A DNA stretch of 28,273 bases from an uncultured Gemmatimonadota bacterium (lineage in GTDB: Bacteria; Gemmatimonadota; Gemmatimonadetes; Gemmatimonadales; GWC2-71-9). A model generated the notes under the pieces. That model saw only the letters and a program-made list of their open reading frames with translations, ran no database searches and was not told where the DNA came from. Shown piece by piece: positions 1 to 10,083 of the stretch; position 1 is the stretch's first letter, and each line of letters starts with the position of its first letter. A program made the translations under genes and the position numbers. The stretch lies in assembly GCA_946480845.1 (NCBI GenBank), contig CAMLLJ010000007.1, positions 1 through 28,273 on the forward strand, given 5' to 3'.

Positions 1-101
1 GGGGAGGGTGGGGCCGGTGGGGGCGGTCGGATTGGTCGGGTGCGAGCCGAACCACCTGACCGCCTCCCGACCGTCCCGACCGTCCCGACCGCCCTGACCG
101 C
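1..101. repeat. G-rich block and facing 9-nt tandem repeats
   Basis: Positions 1-23 hold four G-runs (1-4, 6-8, 10-13, 19-23) with short loops, which fits an intramolecular G-quadruplex. Positions 66-101 are four tandem copies of a 9-nt unit, CCYGACCGY, with a fifth copy at 55-63. Positions 23-40 carry two degenerate copies of the reverse complement. GGTCGGG (34-40) can therefore pair with CCCGACC at 66-72, 75-81 or 84-90, giving a hairpin in several registers. It may be the end or terminator region of an unseen upstream gene, or the leader of the helicase gene. No coding frame is convincing here. The repeats are directly visible; the role is unknown. Confidence 0.6.
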
Positions 102-116
102 CCTACTAGGAGCTCC

Positions 117-1499
117 ATGCCTTTCACGTCCTTCGGCCTCCACCCCGATCTCCTCCGCGGCATCAAGGAGCTCGGCTTCACTCGTCCGACACCGATCCAG
201 GAGCAGTCCATCCCGCCCGCGCTCGAGGGGAAGGACGTGCTGGCCTGCGCCATGACCGGAAGCGGGAAGACGGCGGCTTTCCTGCTGCCGATCCTGCACC
301 GCCTGATCGGGAAGCGCCGGGGCACCACGCGCGCGCTCATCCTGACGCCCACGCGCGAGCTGGCGGCGCAGATCGACCAGCACCTCACCCAGCTCGCCGT
401 GCACACGCCGATCTCCGGGGCGTCGGTGATCGGCGGGGTCGGGATGGGGCCGCAGGAGCATGCGTTCCGGAGCGGCATGGACGTCATCGTGGCCACGCCG
501 GGCCGGCTGCTCGATCACCTCAGGCAGCCCTACGCGAAGCTCGACGGTTTGGAGATCCTGGTGCTCGACGAGGCCGACCGGATGCTCGACATGGGTTTCC
601 TGCCGGACATCAAGCGGGTGCTCAAGTACCTCCCGGCCAAGAAGCAGACGCTGTTCTTCTCCGCCACGATGCCCGCCCCGATCGTGGAGCTCACGCGCGA
701 GCTGCTCACCCGGCCCGCAACGATCAATCTCCAGCGCAAGGCCGCGCCCGCGGTCGGCATCACCCAGGCGGTGTACCCGGTGCGCGAGGACCTCAAGGCC
801 GAGCTCTTCCTCGAGCTGATCCGGCGCGGCCTGCTCGAGGACGTGATCGTCTTCACCCGCACCAAGCATCGCTCGAACCGGCTCGCCGAGTTCCTCGAGA
901 AGCACGGCGTCTCCTGCGCGCGGATCCACGGGAACCGCTCGCAGGCGCAGCGCACCGATGCGCTGGCCGGCTTCAAGGCGGGGAAGATCCAGGTGCTCGT
1001 CGCCACCGACATCGTGGCCCGCGGCATCGACGTCGAGGAGCTGAGCCACGTGGTGAACTTCGACGTGCCGCACGTGCCCGAGGACTATATCCACCGGGTG
1101 GGCCGCACGGCGCGCGCCGAGGCCACCGGCGACGCCTTCACCTTCGTGTCGCCGGAGGAAGAGGGCGACCTGCGCGCCATCGAGCGCGCCGTGGGGGCCA
1201 AGCTGCCGCGGGTGACGGTGCCGGGGTTCGACTACCAGCGGAAACCGGAGACGCGCTTCGAGATCCCCATCGCCGAGCGCATCGCGGCCATCCGCGCGCG
1301 CAAGGCGGAGGAGCGTGCGCGCGCCAAGGCCAAGGCGGAGCGCCGGGCGCAGCAGGGCGCCGCTGCTCCGCCGCGGCCCGCCGGCGGCAGCCGGCCCGCT
1401 GGAGGCGGCCGGCCCGGGGGTCGGAGCAGCGGAAGGCCGGGCGGGCGCCCCGGAGGGCGCCGGGGCGGCCCGGGCGGCTCAGGCGGTCGCGAGCGGTGA
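117..1499 (+). CDS. DEAD-box ATP-dependent RNA helicase (RhlE-like)
   Basis: This cytoplasmic helicase unwinds or remodels RNA using ATP, with likely roles in ribosome assembly, mRNA decay or cold adaptation. The 460-residue protein has the full motif set: Q motif (F7 and Q28), Walker A AMTGSGKT (45-52), PTREL (78-82), TPGR (127-130), DEAD (151-154), SAT (182-184), ARGID (301-305) and HRVGRTAR (326-333). After the RecA2 domain there is a basic helical stretch (about 387-412) and a Gly/Arg/Pro-rich tail to the end, a typical low-complexity RNA-binding tail. The ATG at 117 is preceded by AGGAG (108-112) at 4-nt spacing. The stop overlaps the next start in a GTGA junction. RhlE is the closest type by layout, but the exact paralogue cannot be settled by eye. 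Confidence 0.95.
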   Translation: MPFTSFGLHPDLLRGIKELGFTRPTPIQEQSIPPALEGKDVLACAMTGSGKTAAFLLPILHRLIGKRRGTTRALILTPTRELAAQIDQHLTQLAVHTPISGASVIGGVGMGPQEHAFRSGMDVIVATPGRLLDHLRQPYAKLDGLEILVLDEADRMLDMGFLPDIKRVLKYLPAKKQTLFFSATMPAPIVELTRELLTRPATINLQRKAAPAVGITQAVYPVREDLKAELFLELIRRGLLEDVIVFTRTKHRSNRLAEFLEKHGVSCARIHGNRSQAQRTDALAGFKAGKIQVLVATDIVARGIDVEELSHVVNFDVPHVPEDYIHRVGRTARAEATGDAFTFVSPEEEGDLRAIERAVGAKLPRVTVPGFDYQRKPETRFEIPIAERIAAIRARKAEERARAKAKAERRAQQGAAAPPRPAGGSRPAGGGRPGGRSSGRPGGRPGGRRGGPGGSGGRER

Positions 1500-2290
1500 A
1501 CGCCTCGCTCGCCTCCATCCACGTCTATCCGGTAAAGTCTCTCGGCGGGATCGCGATGGATGCCGCCGAGATCGACGAGTTCGGCTTTCAGGACGACCGG
1601 CGCTGGATGGTGGTCGATGCCGCCGGACGGTTCCACACCCAGCGCTGGCGCCCGAGGATGGCGATGGTGCGTACCGCGCTCGAAGCGGGCGGTGTGCGCC
1701 TGCGCGCGCCGGGCCAGCCGGATCTCCTGGTGCCGCGCGGTGGCGACGAGCCGGGCGCCGTCGCCGTATGGGACGACATCTGCATTGCCGAGGGATGCGG
1801 CCCTGAGGCGGATGCGTGGATATCGGCGTTCCTCGGCGAGCCGTGCCGCCTCGTGTACATCACCGCGACCACCCGGCGCCCCATCCGCCGCCGTCGCGAG
1901 GAGTCGCTTGGCCGGGTCGGATTCGCGGATGCCTATCCGTTCCTGCTCCTCTCCGAAGCGTCGCTGGGCGACCTCAATGCCCGGCTTCCCACCGCCGTGC
2001 CGATGAACCGGTTCCGCCCCAACCTGGTGGTCGCCGGCGTGGGCCCGTTCGCGGAGGACGGCTGGGACCGCGTGCGCATCGGCGAGGTCGAGTTCGTCGT
2101 CACCAAGCCCTGCGACCGCTGTGTCCTCACCACGGTCGACCAGGACACGGGCGTCGGCGGCGTCGAGCCGCTCAGGACCCTGGCCGCGTACCGGAAACGG
2201 CCCGGCGGCGTGATGTTCGGGGTCAACATGGCGCACACCGCGCGCGGACGACTGCGCACGGGCGATGCGGTCGTGCCGTCGGCCGGCTGA
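1496..2290 (+). CDS. MOSC domain protein, YcbX/mARC-like
   Basis: The 264-residue protein has an N-terminal MOSC beta-barrel domain (from about residue 4, IHVYPVKSL) and a C-terminal MOSC domain. The motif MNRFRPNL (170-177) and the KPCDRC segment with C206 and C209, followed by TTVDQDTG, match the YcbX/mARC family. There the first cysteine ligates the molybdenum of Moco, and members reduce N-hydroxylated compounds. E. coli YcbX is longer because it has a C-terminal 2Fe-2S ferredoxin domain. That domain is absent here, so a separate electron donor would be needed. The GTG start at 1496 overlaps the helicase stop by 4 nt (GTGA). The family call is firm; the substrate is unknown. Moco genes moaD/E/A lie about 22 kb downstream. 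Confidence 0.85.
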   Translation: MNASLASIHVYPVKSLGGIAMDAAEIDEFGFQDDRRWMVVDAAGRFHTQRWRPRMAMVRTALEAGGVRLRAPGQPDLLVPRGGDEPGAVAVWDDICIAEGCGPEADAWISAFLGEPCRLVYITATTRRPIRRRREESLGRVGFADAYPFLLLSEASLGDLNARLPTAVPMNRFRPNLVVAGVGPFAEDGWDRVRIGEVEFVVTKPCDRCVLTTVDQDTGVGGVEPLRTLAAYRKRPGGVMFGVNMAHTARGRLRTGDAVVPSAG

Positions 2291-2296
2291 CCGCCC

Positions 2297-2650
2297 GTGG
2301 CGATCGAGGTCCAGGTCTTCGGGTTGCAGAAGAGCGCGGATACGCGGAAGGCGCTTCGCTTCTTCGCCGAGCGCCGCATCCGCACCCACTTCGTCGACCT
2401 GCGGGAGCGCGCGGCGTCCCCCGGAGAGCTGCGCCGGTTCGTGCAGAAGTTCGGGGTCGAGGCGCTGATCGACCGGGAATCGCGCCGCTTCCAGGAGCTG
2501 GGGCTCCGGAGCGCCCGCCTGAGCGACGAGCGGTGGATCGAGAGGCTCGCCGAGGAGCCGCTGCTGCTGCGCGTGCCGCTGGTCCGCCAGCAGCAGCGGC
2601 TCACGGTGGGCATCGCGGAGGACGAATGGCGCGCCTGGGTGGGGAAGTGA
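2297..2650 (+). CDS. ArsC/Spx-fold protein lacking all cysteines
   Basis: The 117-residue protein matches the ArsC/Spx/YffB thioredoxin-like family in length and layout: a beta-strand, the active-site loop, then RKALRFF, a central acidic/basic helical region, a late PLLLRVPLV segment and a C-terminal DEW helix. Spx has CxxC before RKA, and ArsC/YffB have a single Cys. This protein instead reads GLQKSADTRKA, with Ser13 and Thr16 where Spx has its two cysteines. No cysteine occurs anywhere in it, so classical arsenate reduction or thiol redox switching looks impossible. A GTG start at 2297 lies 6 nt after the MOSC gene, and the stop is 1 nt before the ABC-F start, so it is probably co-transcribed. 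Function is unknown. Confidence 0.75.
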   Translation: MAIEVQVFGLQKSADTRKALRFFAERRIRTHFVDLRERAASPGELRRFVQKFGVEALIDRESRRFQELGLRSARLSDERWIERLAEEPLLLRVPLVRQQQRLTVGIAEDEWRAWVGK

Positions 2651-2651
2651 C

Positions 2652-4575
<1,924 letters not shown>

Positions 4576-4589
<14 letters not shown>

Positions 4590-5811
4590 GCCCGACCGCG
4601 CCCCCGGCCGGTGGAGCATGCTGGCGCTCATTGCGCTGGCGGAGCTCCTCGGCATGGCGGTCTGGTTCGCGGCGACGGCGGTGGCGCCCGAGCTGCGCGA
4701 GCAGTGGGGGCTCACGCCGGCCCAGTCGGGATGGCTGACGTCGGTCGTACAGCTCGGCTTCGTCGCCGGGACGCTCGGGGCCGCGGCGCTCAACGTCGCC
4801 GACCTCTTTCCCAGCCGCGCCTACTTCGCCACCTCCGCCGTGCTCGCGGCCGGCGCCAACGGTGCGCTGTTGCTCGCCGGCGGATACGGGCCCGCGCTGG
4901 TCCTCCGCTTCCTGACGGGGTTCTTCCTCGCCGGCGTGTATCCCCCGGCGATGAAGATGGCGTCCACCTGGTTCCGCTCCGGCCGCGGGCTCGCGATCGG
5001 CACGGTGGTGGGCGCGCTCACGGTGGGAAAGGCGCTGCCCTACCTGATCGACGCGGTGGGCGGCGTGCGCATGGCGCCGGTCGTGCTCGGCACGTCGGCG
5101 GCGGCGCTGGCTGCCGCGGCGCTGGTTGCGGCCGGTTACCGCGATGGCCCATTCGCGTTTCCGCGGCGCCCGTTCTCCTGGCGCCTCGTGGGCGAGGTGG
5201 CGCGCCTGCGCGACCTCCGGCTGGTCACCGCCGGCTACCTCGGCCACATGTGGGAGCTGTACTGCTTCTGGGCCTGGATTGCGGCCTTCCTGGCGGCGAG
5301 CGCCGCCGCGCGGGCGGCCGCGGGCCAGCCGGCGCCCGGGGCCGAGTCCGTCGCGCTGCTGGCGTTCCTGATCATCGCGTGCGGTGGCATTGCCTGCGTG
5401 CTGGGCGGGCAGATCGCCGACCGGGTCGGGCGTGAGCGGCTGGTCATGGGCGCGCTGGCCGTGAGCGGGGGATGCGCGCTGGTGGTCGGCTTCGCCTTCG
5501 CGAAGAGCTTCTGGCTGCTCGTGCCCATCGCCGCGGTGTGGGGCATGGCGGTGATCGCGGACAGCGCACAGTTCAGCGCGCTGGTGACCGAGCTTGCGCC
5601 CTCGCACGCGGTCGGCACCGCACTCACGCTGCAGACCTCGCTTGGCTTCCTGCTCACGACGGTGACCATCCAGATGGTGCCGCACCTGGTGGGGTGGGTC
5701 GGCTGGCAGTGGGCATTCCCGGCCCTCGCGCTCGGTCCGCTCGCCGGCATCGCGGCGATCGGGCGCCTGGCCCGCCTGCGGCGGTTGCAGGGCGTTCCGA
5801 CGCCCGGTTAG
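4576..5811 (+). CDS. MFS transporter
   Basis: The 411-residue inner-membrane protein has about twelve hydrophobic segments and the layout of a major facilitator superfamily permease. The first helix starts near residue 15 (MLALIALAELLGMAVWF). The basic loop DRVGRERLVMG between two mid-protein helices matches the conserved MFS loop 2-3/8-9 type. There is a charged cytoplasmic region of about 25 residues (PFAFPRRPFSWR onward) between the two halves. The start is taken as ATG 4576, which overlaps the ABC-F gene by 14 nt. ATG 4618 is an alternative that begins directly at the first helix. The substrate cannot be read from the sequence. Confidence 0.88.
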
Positions 5812-5814
5812 CTT
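5785..5814 (+). promoter_or_regulatory. possible promoter for pepA
   Basis: TTGCAG (5785-5790) and TAGCTT (5809-5814) are separated by 18 nt and lie at the end of the MFS gene, 45 nt before the aminopeptidase start. The -35 matches the sigma-70 consensus at four of six positions and the -10 at three. It is a weak, position-based call. Confidence 0.3.
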
Positions 5815-5858
5815 TGCGCGTCCTCCGCCGCCCCACGAACCAGCGCCCCAGAGCCTTC

Positions 5859-7343
5859 ATGCCGCTCGAAACCGTGGTCAGGGGCGAGGCCCCCGCCTCG
5901 CACACAACTCCACTGCTCGCCGTCGCCGTGCCGCAGGGCGGCATGCCGCCGTCGCTGGGCGCGCTCGATGCGGCCGCCGGCGGGGCGCTGGCCCGCTGCT
6001 ACGCCTCGGGCGACTTCACCGGCAAGCGTGACGAGACCACCCTGCTGTATGCCGCGGGCCCGTCGCCGCGGATCGTGCTGGTCGGGACGGGCAAGGCGGC
6101 CGACGGCAGCGTGCCCGCGCTCAGGCGCGCCGCGGCCGTGGCCGCCAAGCGCGCCCGGGTCGCGGGGGTGGAGAGTGCGGCGTATTTCCTGACGCCGGAG
6201 GCGCGGGGCGGCATTTCCCCTGCCGATGCGGCGCAGGCCACCGCCGAAGGCCTGGCGTTCGGGGCGTGGCAGTATACCGAGCTCAAGCGGGCGCCGGAGG
6301 ATCCGAAGCCGGCGCTCGCGCGCATGACGCTGCTTGCGCCCGAGAACACCGCCGACGCCGAAGTGGGCCACCGCATCGGCGCCGCGATCGGCGCGGGCCA
6401 GGCGCTCGCGCGCGGCGTGCAGGTGCTGCCGGGCAACGACTGCACGCCCACGGTGATCGCCGAGCGGGCGCGTGACATCGCGAAGCGGCACGGCATGGAC
6501 GTCACCATCCTCGACCGCGCCGCCATCGTCAAGGAAGGGCTCACGGCGCTGCTCGCGGTGGCGCAGGGGAGCGAGGAGGAGCCGCGGTTCATCGCGATCG
6601 AGTACCGGGGCGCCGAGGGCGCTCCAGTCGTGCTGGTGGGCAAGGGTATCACCTTCGACTCCGGCGGCATCTCCATCAAGCCCGCGCAGAGCATGGAGGA
6701 GATGAAGTACGACATGTCGGGCGCGGCCGCCGTGCTCGGCACCTTCGAGATGCTCGGGCGGCTCAAGCCGGCGGTGCACGTCGTCGGCCTCAGTCCCAGC
6801 GCGGAAAACATGCTCTCCGGCACCGCGTACAAGCCGGGCGACGTCGTGCGCAGCCACTTCGGCAAGACCATCGAGGTCGTCAACACCGACGCCGAGGGCC
6901 GGCTCATCCTCGCCGACGCGCTCTCCTGGGCGCGGCGCTACCAGCCCGCCTGCGTCATCGACGCTGCCACGCTCACCGGCGCGATGGTGATCGCCCTCGG
7001 GCACACCGCCACCGGCGTCATGGGCACCGACGAGCGGCTCATCGACGAGATCCGCCAGGCCGGTGAGCGCGCCGGCGAGCGGGTCTGGCCCCTTCCGCTC
7101 TGGGACGAGTACCACGACCTCATCAAGTCCGACATCGCGGACATGAAGAACAGCGGCGGCCGGCCGGCCGGGAGCATCTCCGCCGCCTGGTTCCTGCGCG
7201 AGTTCGTGGACGGCTTCCCCTGGGCGCACCTCGACATCGCGGGCACGGCCTACAGCGACCGCGATGATCCCACTCGCGTGAAGGGCCCGACCGGTGTCGG
7301 CGTGCGGCTCTTCAGCGAGTTCGTCCTGGCGCGTGCGCGGTAG
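5859..7343 (+). CDS. pepA: leucyl aminopeptidase (M17 family)
   Basis: This cytosolic metallo-aminopeptidase removes N-terminal residues from peptides during protein turnover. The 494-residue protein has a variable N-terminal domain and the conserved M17 catalytic domain. Visible active-site elements are VGKGITFDSGG with metal-ligand K262 and D267, a downstream KYDMSGAAAV stretch, and the family signature NTDAEGRL (342-349). The length fits the family (about 480-500). ATG 5859 is chosen because it follows a 47-nt gap after the MFS stop and opens the recognisable N-terminal domain. The stop lies inside the start region of the next gene (11-nt overlap), so the two are probably translated together. 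PepA can also bind DNA in E. coli; nothing here shows that role. Confidence 0.95.
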   Translation: MPLETVVRGEAPASHTTPLLAVAVPQGGMPPSLGALDAAAGGALARCYASGDFTGKRDETTLLYAAGPSPRIVLVGTGKAADGSVPALRRAAAVAAKRARVAGVESAAYFLTPEARGGISPADAAQATAEGLAFGAWQYTELKRAPEDPKPALARMTLLAPENTADAEVGHRIGAAIGAGQALARGVQVLPGNDCTPTVIAERARDIAKRHGMDVTILDRAAIVKEGLTALLAVAQGSEEEPRFIAIEYRGAEGAPVVLVGKGITFDSGGISIKPAQSMEEMKYDMSGAAAVLGTFEMLGRLKPAVHVVGLSPSAENMLSGTAYKPGDVVRSHFGKTIEVVNTDAEGRLILADALSWARRYQPACVIDAATLTGAMVIALGHTATGVMGTDERLIDEIRQAGERAGERVWPLPLWDEYHDLIKSDIADMKNSGGRPAGSISAAWFLREFVDGFPWAHLDIAGTAYSDRDDPTRVKGPTGVGVRLFSEFVLARAR

Positions 7344-9123
7344 CCTCGCGGCCGCACTGCTGCTCGCGGCGCTGGCGCCGGCTCGCGCCTTCGCGCAGGA
7401 CTTCGACTCGATTCCGAAGCTCCCTGAAGCCGGTGCTTCACGCGCGGACTCCGCGGAGGAGTACCTCCGGCGGCAGGCCGAGGCCCGCATCCGGGTGCCG
7501 GCGATGCCGAGCCTCGCCCCCGAGGGGCCGATGCCTCCGGCGTCCCGACTGCTCTTCACCCGCGATTCGATCGACTGGTCGGGCGCCGCCACGGTGGGCG
7601 ACCTGCTCGCGCGCGTCCCCGGCGTCCACCTCTGGCGGGGCGGGGGCATCGGCCGTCCCGAGCCCGCGGAGTTCCGCGGACGGGGCGGCGCCTCGGCCGA
7701 GTACTACCTGGACGGGATGCCCTATGTCGCCGCCGGGCCCGACAGCGTCACCGTGGACCCTGCGCTCCTGCCGCTCGGCCTCCTCGACCACGTCGAGATC
7801 GAGCGCTGGCCCGGACTCCTCCGGGTGCACCTCTTCACCCGGCGGCACGACCGGCTTGCCGCCGCGTCGCACATCGTGCTCGGGGCCGGACCGGAGAAGT
7901 TCGCGATGTACCGCGCGACCCTCGAGCGCCGGTTCACGTCGGGCTTCGGGTTCGGTGCCGGCGCCGACTACGTGAAGGCGCCGGCGGCCGGGGGCACCGG
8001 CGCCACCGGCGAATACCAGAACACCCAGTACTGGATCCAGGGCAGCTACGTGCCGACCGCCCGCTTCGGTGTCCAGCTCCAGTACCTCGGCGCCACGCCC
8101 GACCGAGACGCGTTCACCGGCCTGGGGGGCGCGGGGGAGCGCCACGAAGGGCGCCGCGGTGAGCTGCAGGCCCGCCTGTTCGCGGGCGGCCGGTCCGATG
8201 GGACGGGCCCGCGATTCGACATCGTGTACGCGCGCACGGCGTTCGACAGCGCCGGCATCGACCAGTCCATCTCGCAGATGGGCGGGGCGGTCTCGGTGCG
8301 CGCCGCCACCTGGGGGGCGCGCGCGGCGGCCTTCCATCGCACGCGCTGGACGCCGCTCGACGCGTCGGTCACCGCCTCCTGGTCGCCGGCGACGGTGCTG
8401 ACGCTGGCCGGTGAGGGGGTGTATCGCCGGCACGATGGCGACCGGAACGCGCGGTGGATCGGCCTGCGCGCGGGGCTGGGATTGCCCGGCGGGCTCTACC
8501 TGAGCGGCGCCGCGCGCACCGGTGAGGATGTCGCGGCACCCTCGCTGGCGGCGAGCCCGGTCCAGGACATCGCGGAGGCCGAGGGGACGGTCGGCTGGAA
8601 GCTGCCGTGGATCGAGGTCGAGGCGGGGTACGCGCGGACGAAGTCATTTGCGCCGCCGGCCTTCCAGCCGTATCCCGCGATCGTCGCCATCCCGCCTTCG
8701 GGCCGATCGGACTGGCTCACGCTGTCGGGCCGGTTCGCTCCGGTGGGGTGGTTCTCGGTTCGCGGCTGGTATGCCGATCCGCGGAACGGCACTCCGGCGG
8801 GCAGCCCACCCAGGCACTACCTGGCCGCCGCGGCGATCCGCTCCAAGTTCCTGCGCCGCTTCCCGAGCGGTGCCTTCGACATCAAGCTCGAGCTGGGGAT
8901 CGAGGGCTGGGAAGCGGGCGTCCTCGGGCAGGACGCCGGCGGCTTTCCGGTCGTCCTGCCGGCGGCCCGGCATGTCCGGAGCCTGGTCCAGGTCCAGCTC
9001 GAGTCGTTCTCCGTATTCTGGGAAAGCCGCAACCTGGGGAACGAGCCCAACGGCTATGTGCCCGGCCTCCGGGTGCCTCGCTACAACGGATTTTTCGGCA
9101 TCCGCTGGGGATTCAGCGACTGA
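7333..9123 (+). CDS. TonB-dependent receptor plug-domain outer-membrane protein
   Basis: The 596-residue protein begins with a signal peptide: a basic VRGS start, a hydrophobic core and a cleavage site AFA|QD after residue 21. A plug-like domain follows (about 85-170). It contains VGDLLARVPGVHL, a glycine-rich FRGRGG segment and YYLDGMP, the recurring plug pattern in which a short loop is followed by a YLDG turn. The remaining part (about 175-596) has alternating aromatic and polar residues, as expected for beta-barrel strands, and ends in RWGFSD. It is shorter than typical TonB receptors (about 650-900), so the barrel may be reduced. The GTG at 7333 gives a clean signal peptide and overlaps the pepA stop by 11 nt. 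The ligand is unknown. Confidence 0.75.
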   Translation: MRGSLAAALLLAALAPARAFAQDFDSIPKLPEAGASRADSAEEYLRRQAEARIRVPAMPSLAPEGPMPPASRLLFTRDSIDWSGAATVGDLLARVPGVHLWRGGGIGRPEPAEFRGRGGASAEYYLDGMPYVAAGPDSVTVDPALLPLGLLDHVEIERWPGLLRVHLFTRRHDRLAAASHIVLGAGPEKFAMYRATLERRFTSGFGFGAGADYVKAPAAGGTGATGEYQNTQYWIQGSYVPTARFGVQLQYLGATPDRDAFTGLGGAGERHEGRRGELQARLFAGGRSDGTGPRFDIVYARTAFDSAGIDQSISQMGGAVSVRAATWGARAAAFHRTRWTPLDASVTASWSPATVLTLAGEGVYRRHDGDRNARWIGLRAGLGLPGGLYLSGAARTGEDVAAPSLAASPVQDIAEAEGTVGWKLPWIEVEAGYARTKSFAPPAFQPYPAIVAIPPSGRSDWLTLSGRFAPVGWFSVRGWYADPRNGTPAGSPPRHYLAAAAIRSKFLRRFPSGAFDIKLELGIEGWEAGVLGQDAGGFPVVLPAARHVRSLVQVQLESFSVFWESRNLGNEPNGYVPGLRVPRYNGFFGIRWGFSD

Positions 9124-9207
9124 CCCCTCACCTAGCCCAAACCCTTCCTTCCGTTTAACTTTCCCCGCTTTCCCGTAACCGGGCTCACCAGCAACAGGCG
9201 AGTGTGC

Positions 9208-10083
9208 TTGGCGTACAGCATGACTGGATTTGGCGCGGCGGAAGGTCCGGCCGGGGCCGGCCGGCTCCGCGTCGAGATCCGGACGGTCAATCATCGCTTC
9301 TTCAACTTCGCGCCGAAGCTGCCCGGTGACCTCGCCTCGCTCGAGGGCGAGTTGCGCGAGCGGCTCCGCCGCGAATTCGACCGCGGCCACGTCACGGTGC
9401 AGGTGCGCTGGGTGGAGGCGCCGGAGCGGGCCCTGGCGCTGACGGTGGACACCGAGCGGGCCCGGGCCATCGCCGTCCGCCTCCGCGAGCTGCGTGCGGC
9501 GGCGGGCCTCGATGGCTCCATTGATGTGGACCTGGTGGCCCGGCAGCCCGATGTGCTGCGCTGGGAAGGGGTGGAGGGGTCGGAGATCGGCTGGGGCGAG
9601 CTCGAACCGATCGTGGCCTCCGCCGCGGCCGAATGCCGCGCCATGCGCGAACGGGAAGGCGCGGCCCTTGTGGCCGAGCTGCGGAAGCGGCTCGAGCTCA
9701 TGGAGGGCGCGGCGGAAGCGATCGCCGCCCGCGCCCCCGAGCGCCTGGTGCGCGAGCGCGACCGGCTCCGTGCCGCTGTGGCCGAGCTGCTCGACGGGCG
9801 GGCCGCGGATGAGCAGCGGATCGCGCAGGAAGTCGCGCTCACCGCCGACCGGCTGGACATCACCGAGGAGCTGGTGCGCTTCGCCTCGCACGTCTCGGCC
9901 GCGCGCGAAGCGCTTGCCGCCGACCGGCCGATGGGGAAGCAGCTCGGGTTCCTCGCGCAGGAGCTGGGGCGCGAGGTCAACACCATGGGCGCCAAGGCCA
10001 ACGACGCCGCAATCACCCAGCGGGTCATCGCCATGAAGGGCGAGCTCGAGAAGTTCCGCGAGCAGCTCGAGAACCTCGAGTGA
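9208..10083 (+). CDS. yicC: YicC-family endoribonuclease
   Basis: YicC proteins are RNA-cleaving enzymes linked to stress and small-RNA decay. The 291-residue product (E. coli YicC is 287) has the family opening SMTGFG, then EIRTVNHRF, and the conserved C-terminal end KGELEKFREQLENLE. The start is ambiguous. TTG 9208 gives MAYSMTGFG, which matches the family, and lies 5 nt after AGGCGAG (9196-9202). GTG 9202 overlaps that ribosome binding site, and ATG 9220 would remove SM from the motif. The stop overlaps gmk in a GTGA junction. The yicC-gmk-rpoZ order is widespread in bacteria. The 84-nt gap upstream is pyrimidine-rich and holds no gene. Confidence 0.92.
   Translation: MAYSMTGFGAAEGPAGAGRLRVEIRTVNHRFFNFAPKLPGDLASLEGELRERLRREFDRGHVTVQVRWVEAPERALALTVDTERARAIAVRLRELRAAAGLDGSIDVDLVARQPDVLRWEGVEGSEIGWGELEPIVASAAAECRAMREREGAALVAELRKRLELMEGAAEAIAARAPERLVRERDRLRAAVAELLDGRAADEQRIAQEVALTADRLDITEELVRFASHVSAAREALAADRPMGKQLGFLAQELGREVNTMGAKANDAAITQRVIAMKGELEKFREQLENLE

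Noticed and set aside
40..255. A 71-codon + strand frame with TVP/TAL repeats before the helicase
   Set aside because: The repeats are just the 9-nt DNA units read as codons, and most of the frame overlaps the helicase gene in another frame.
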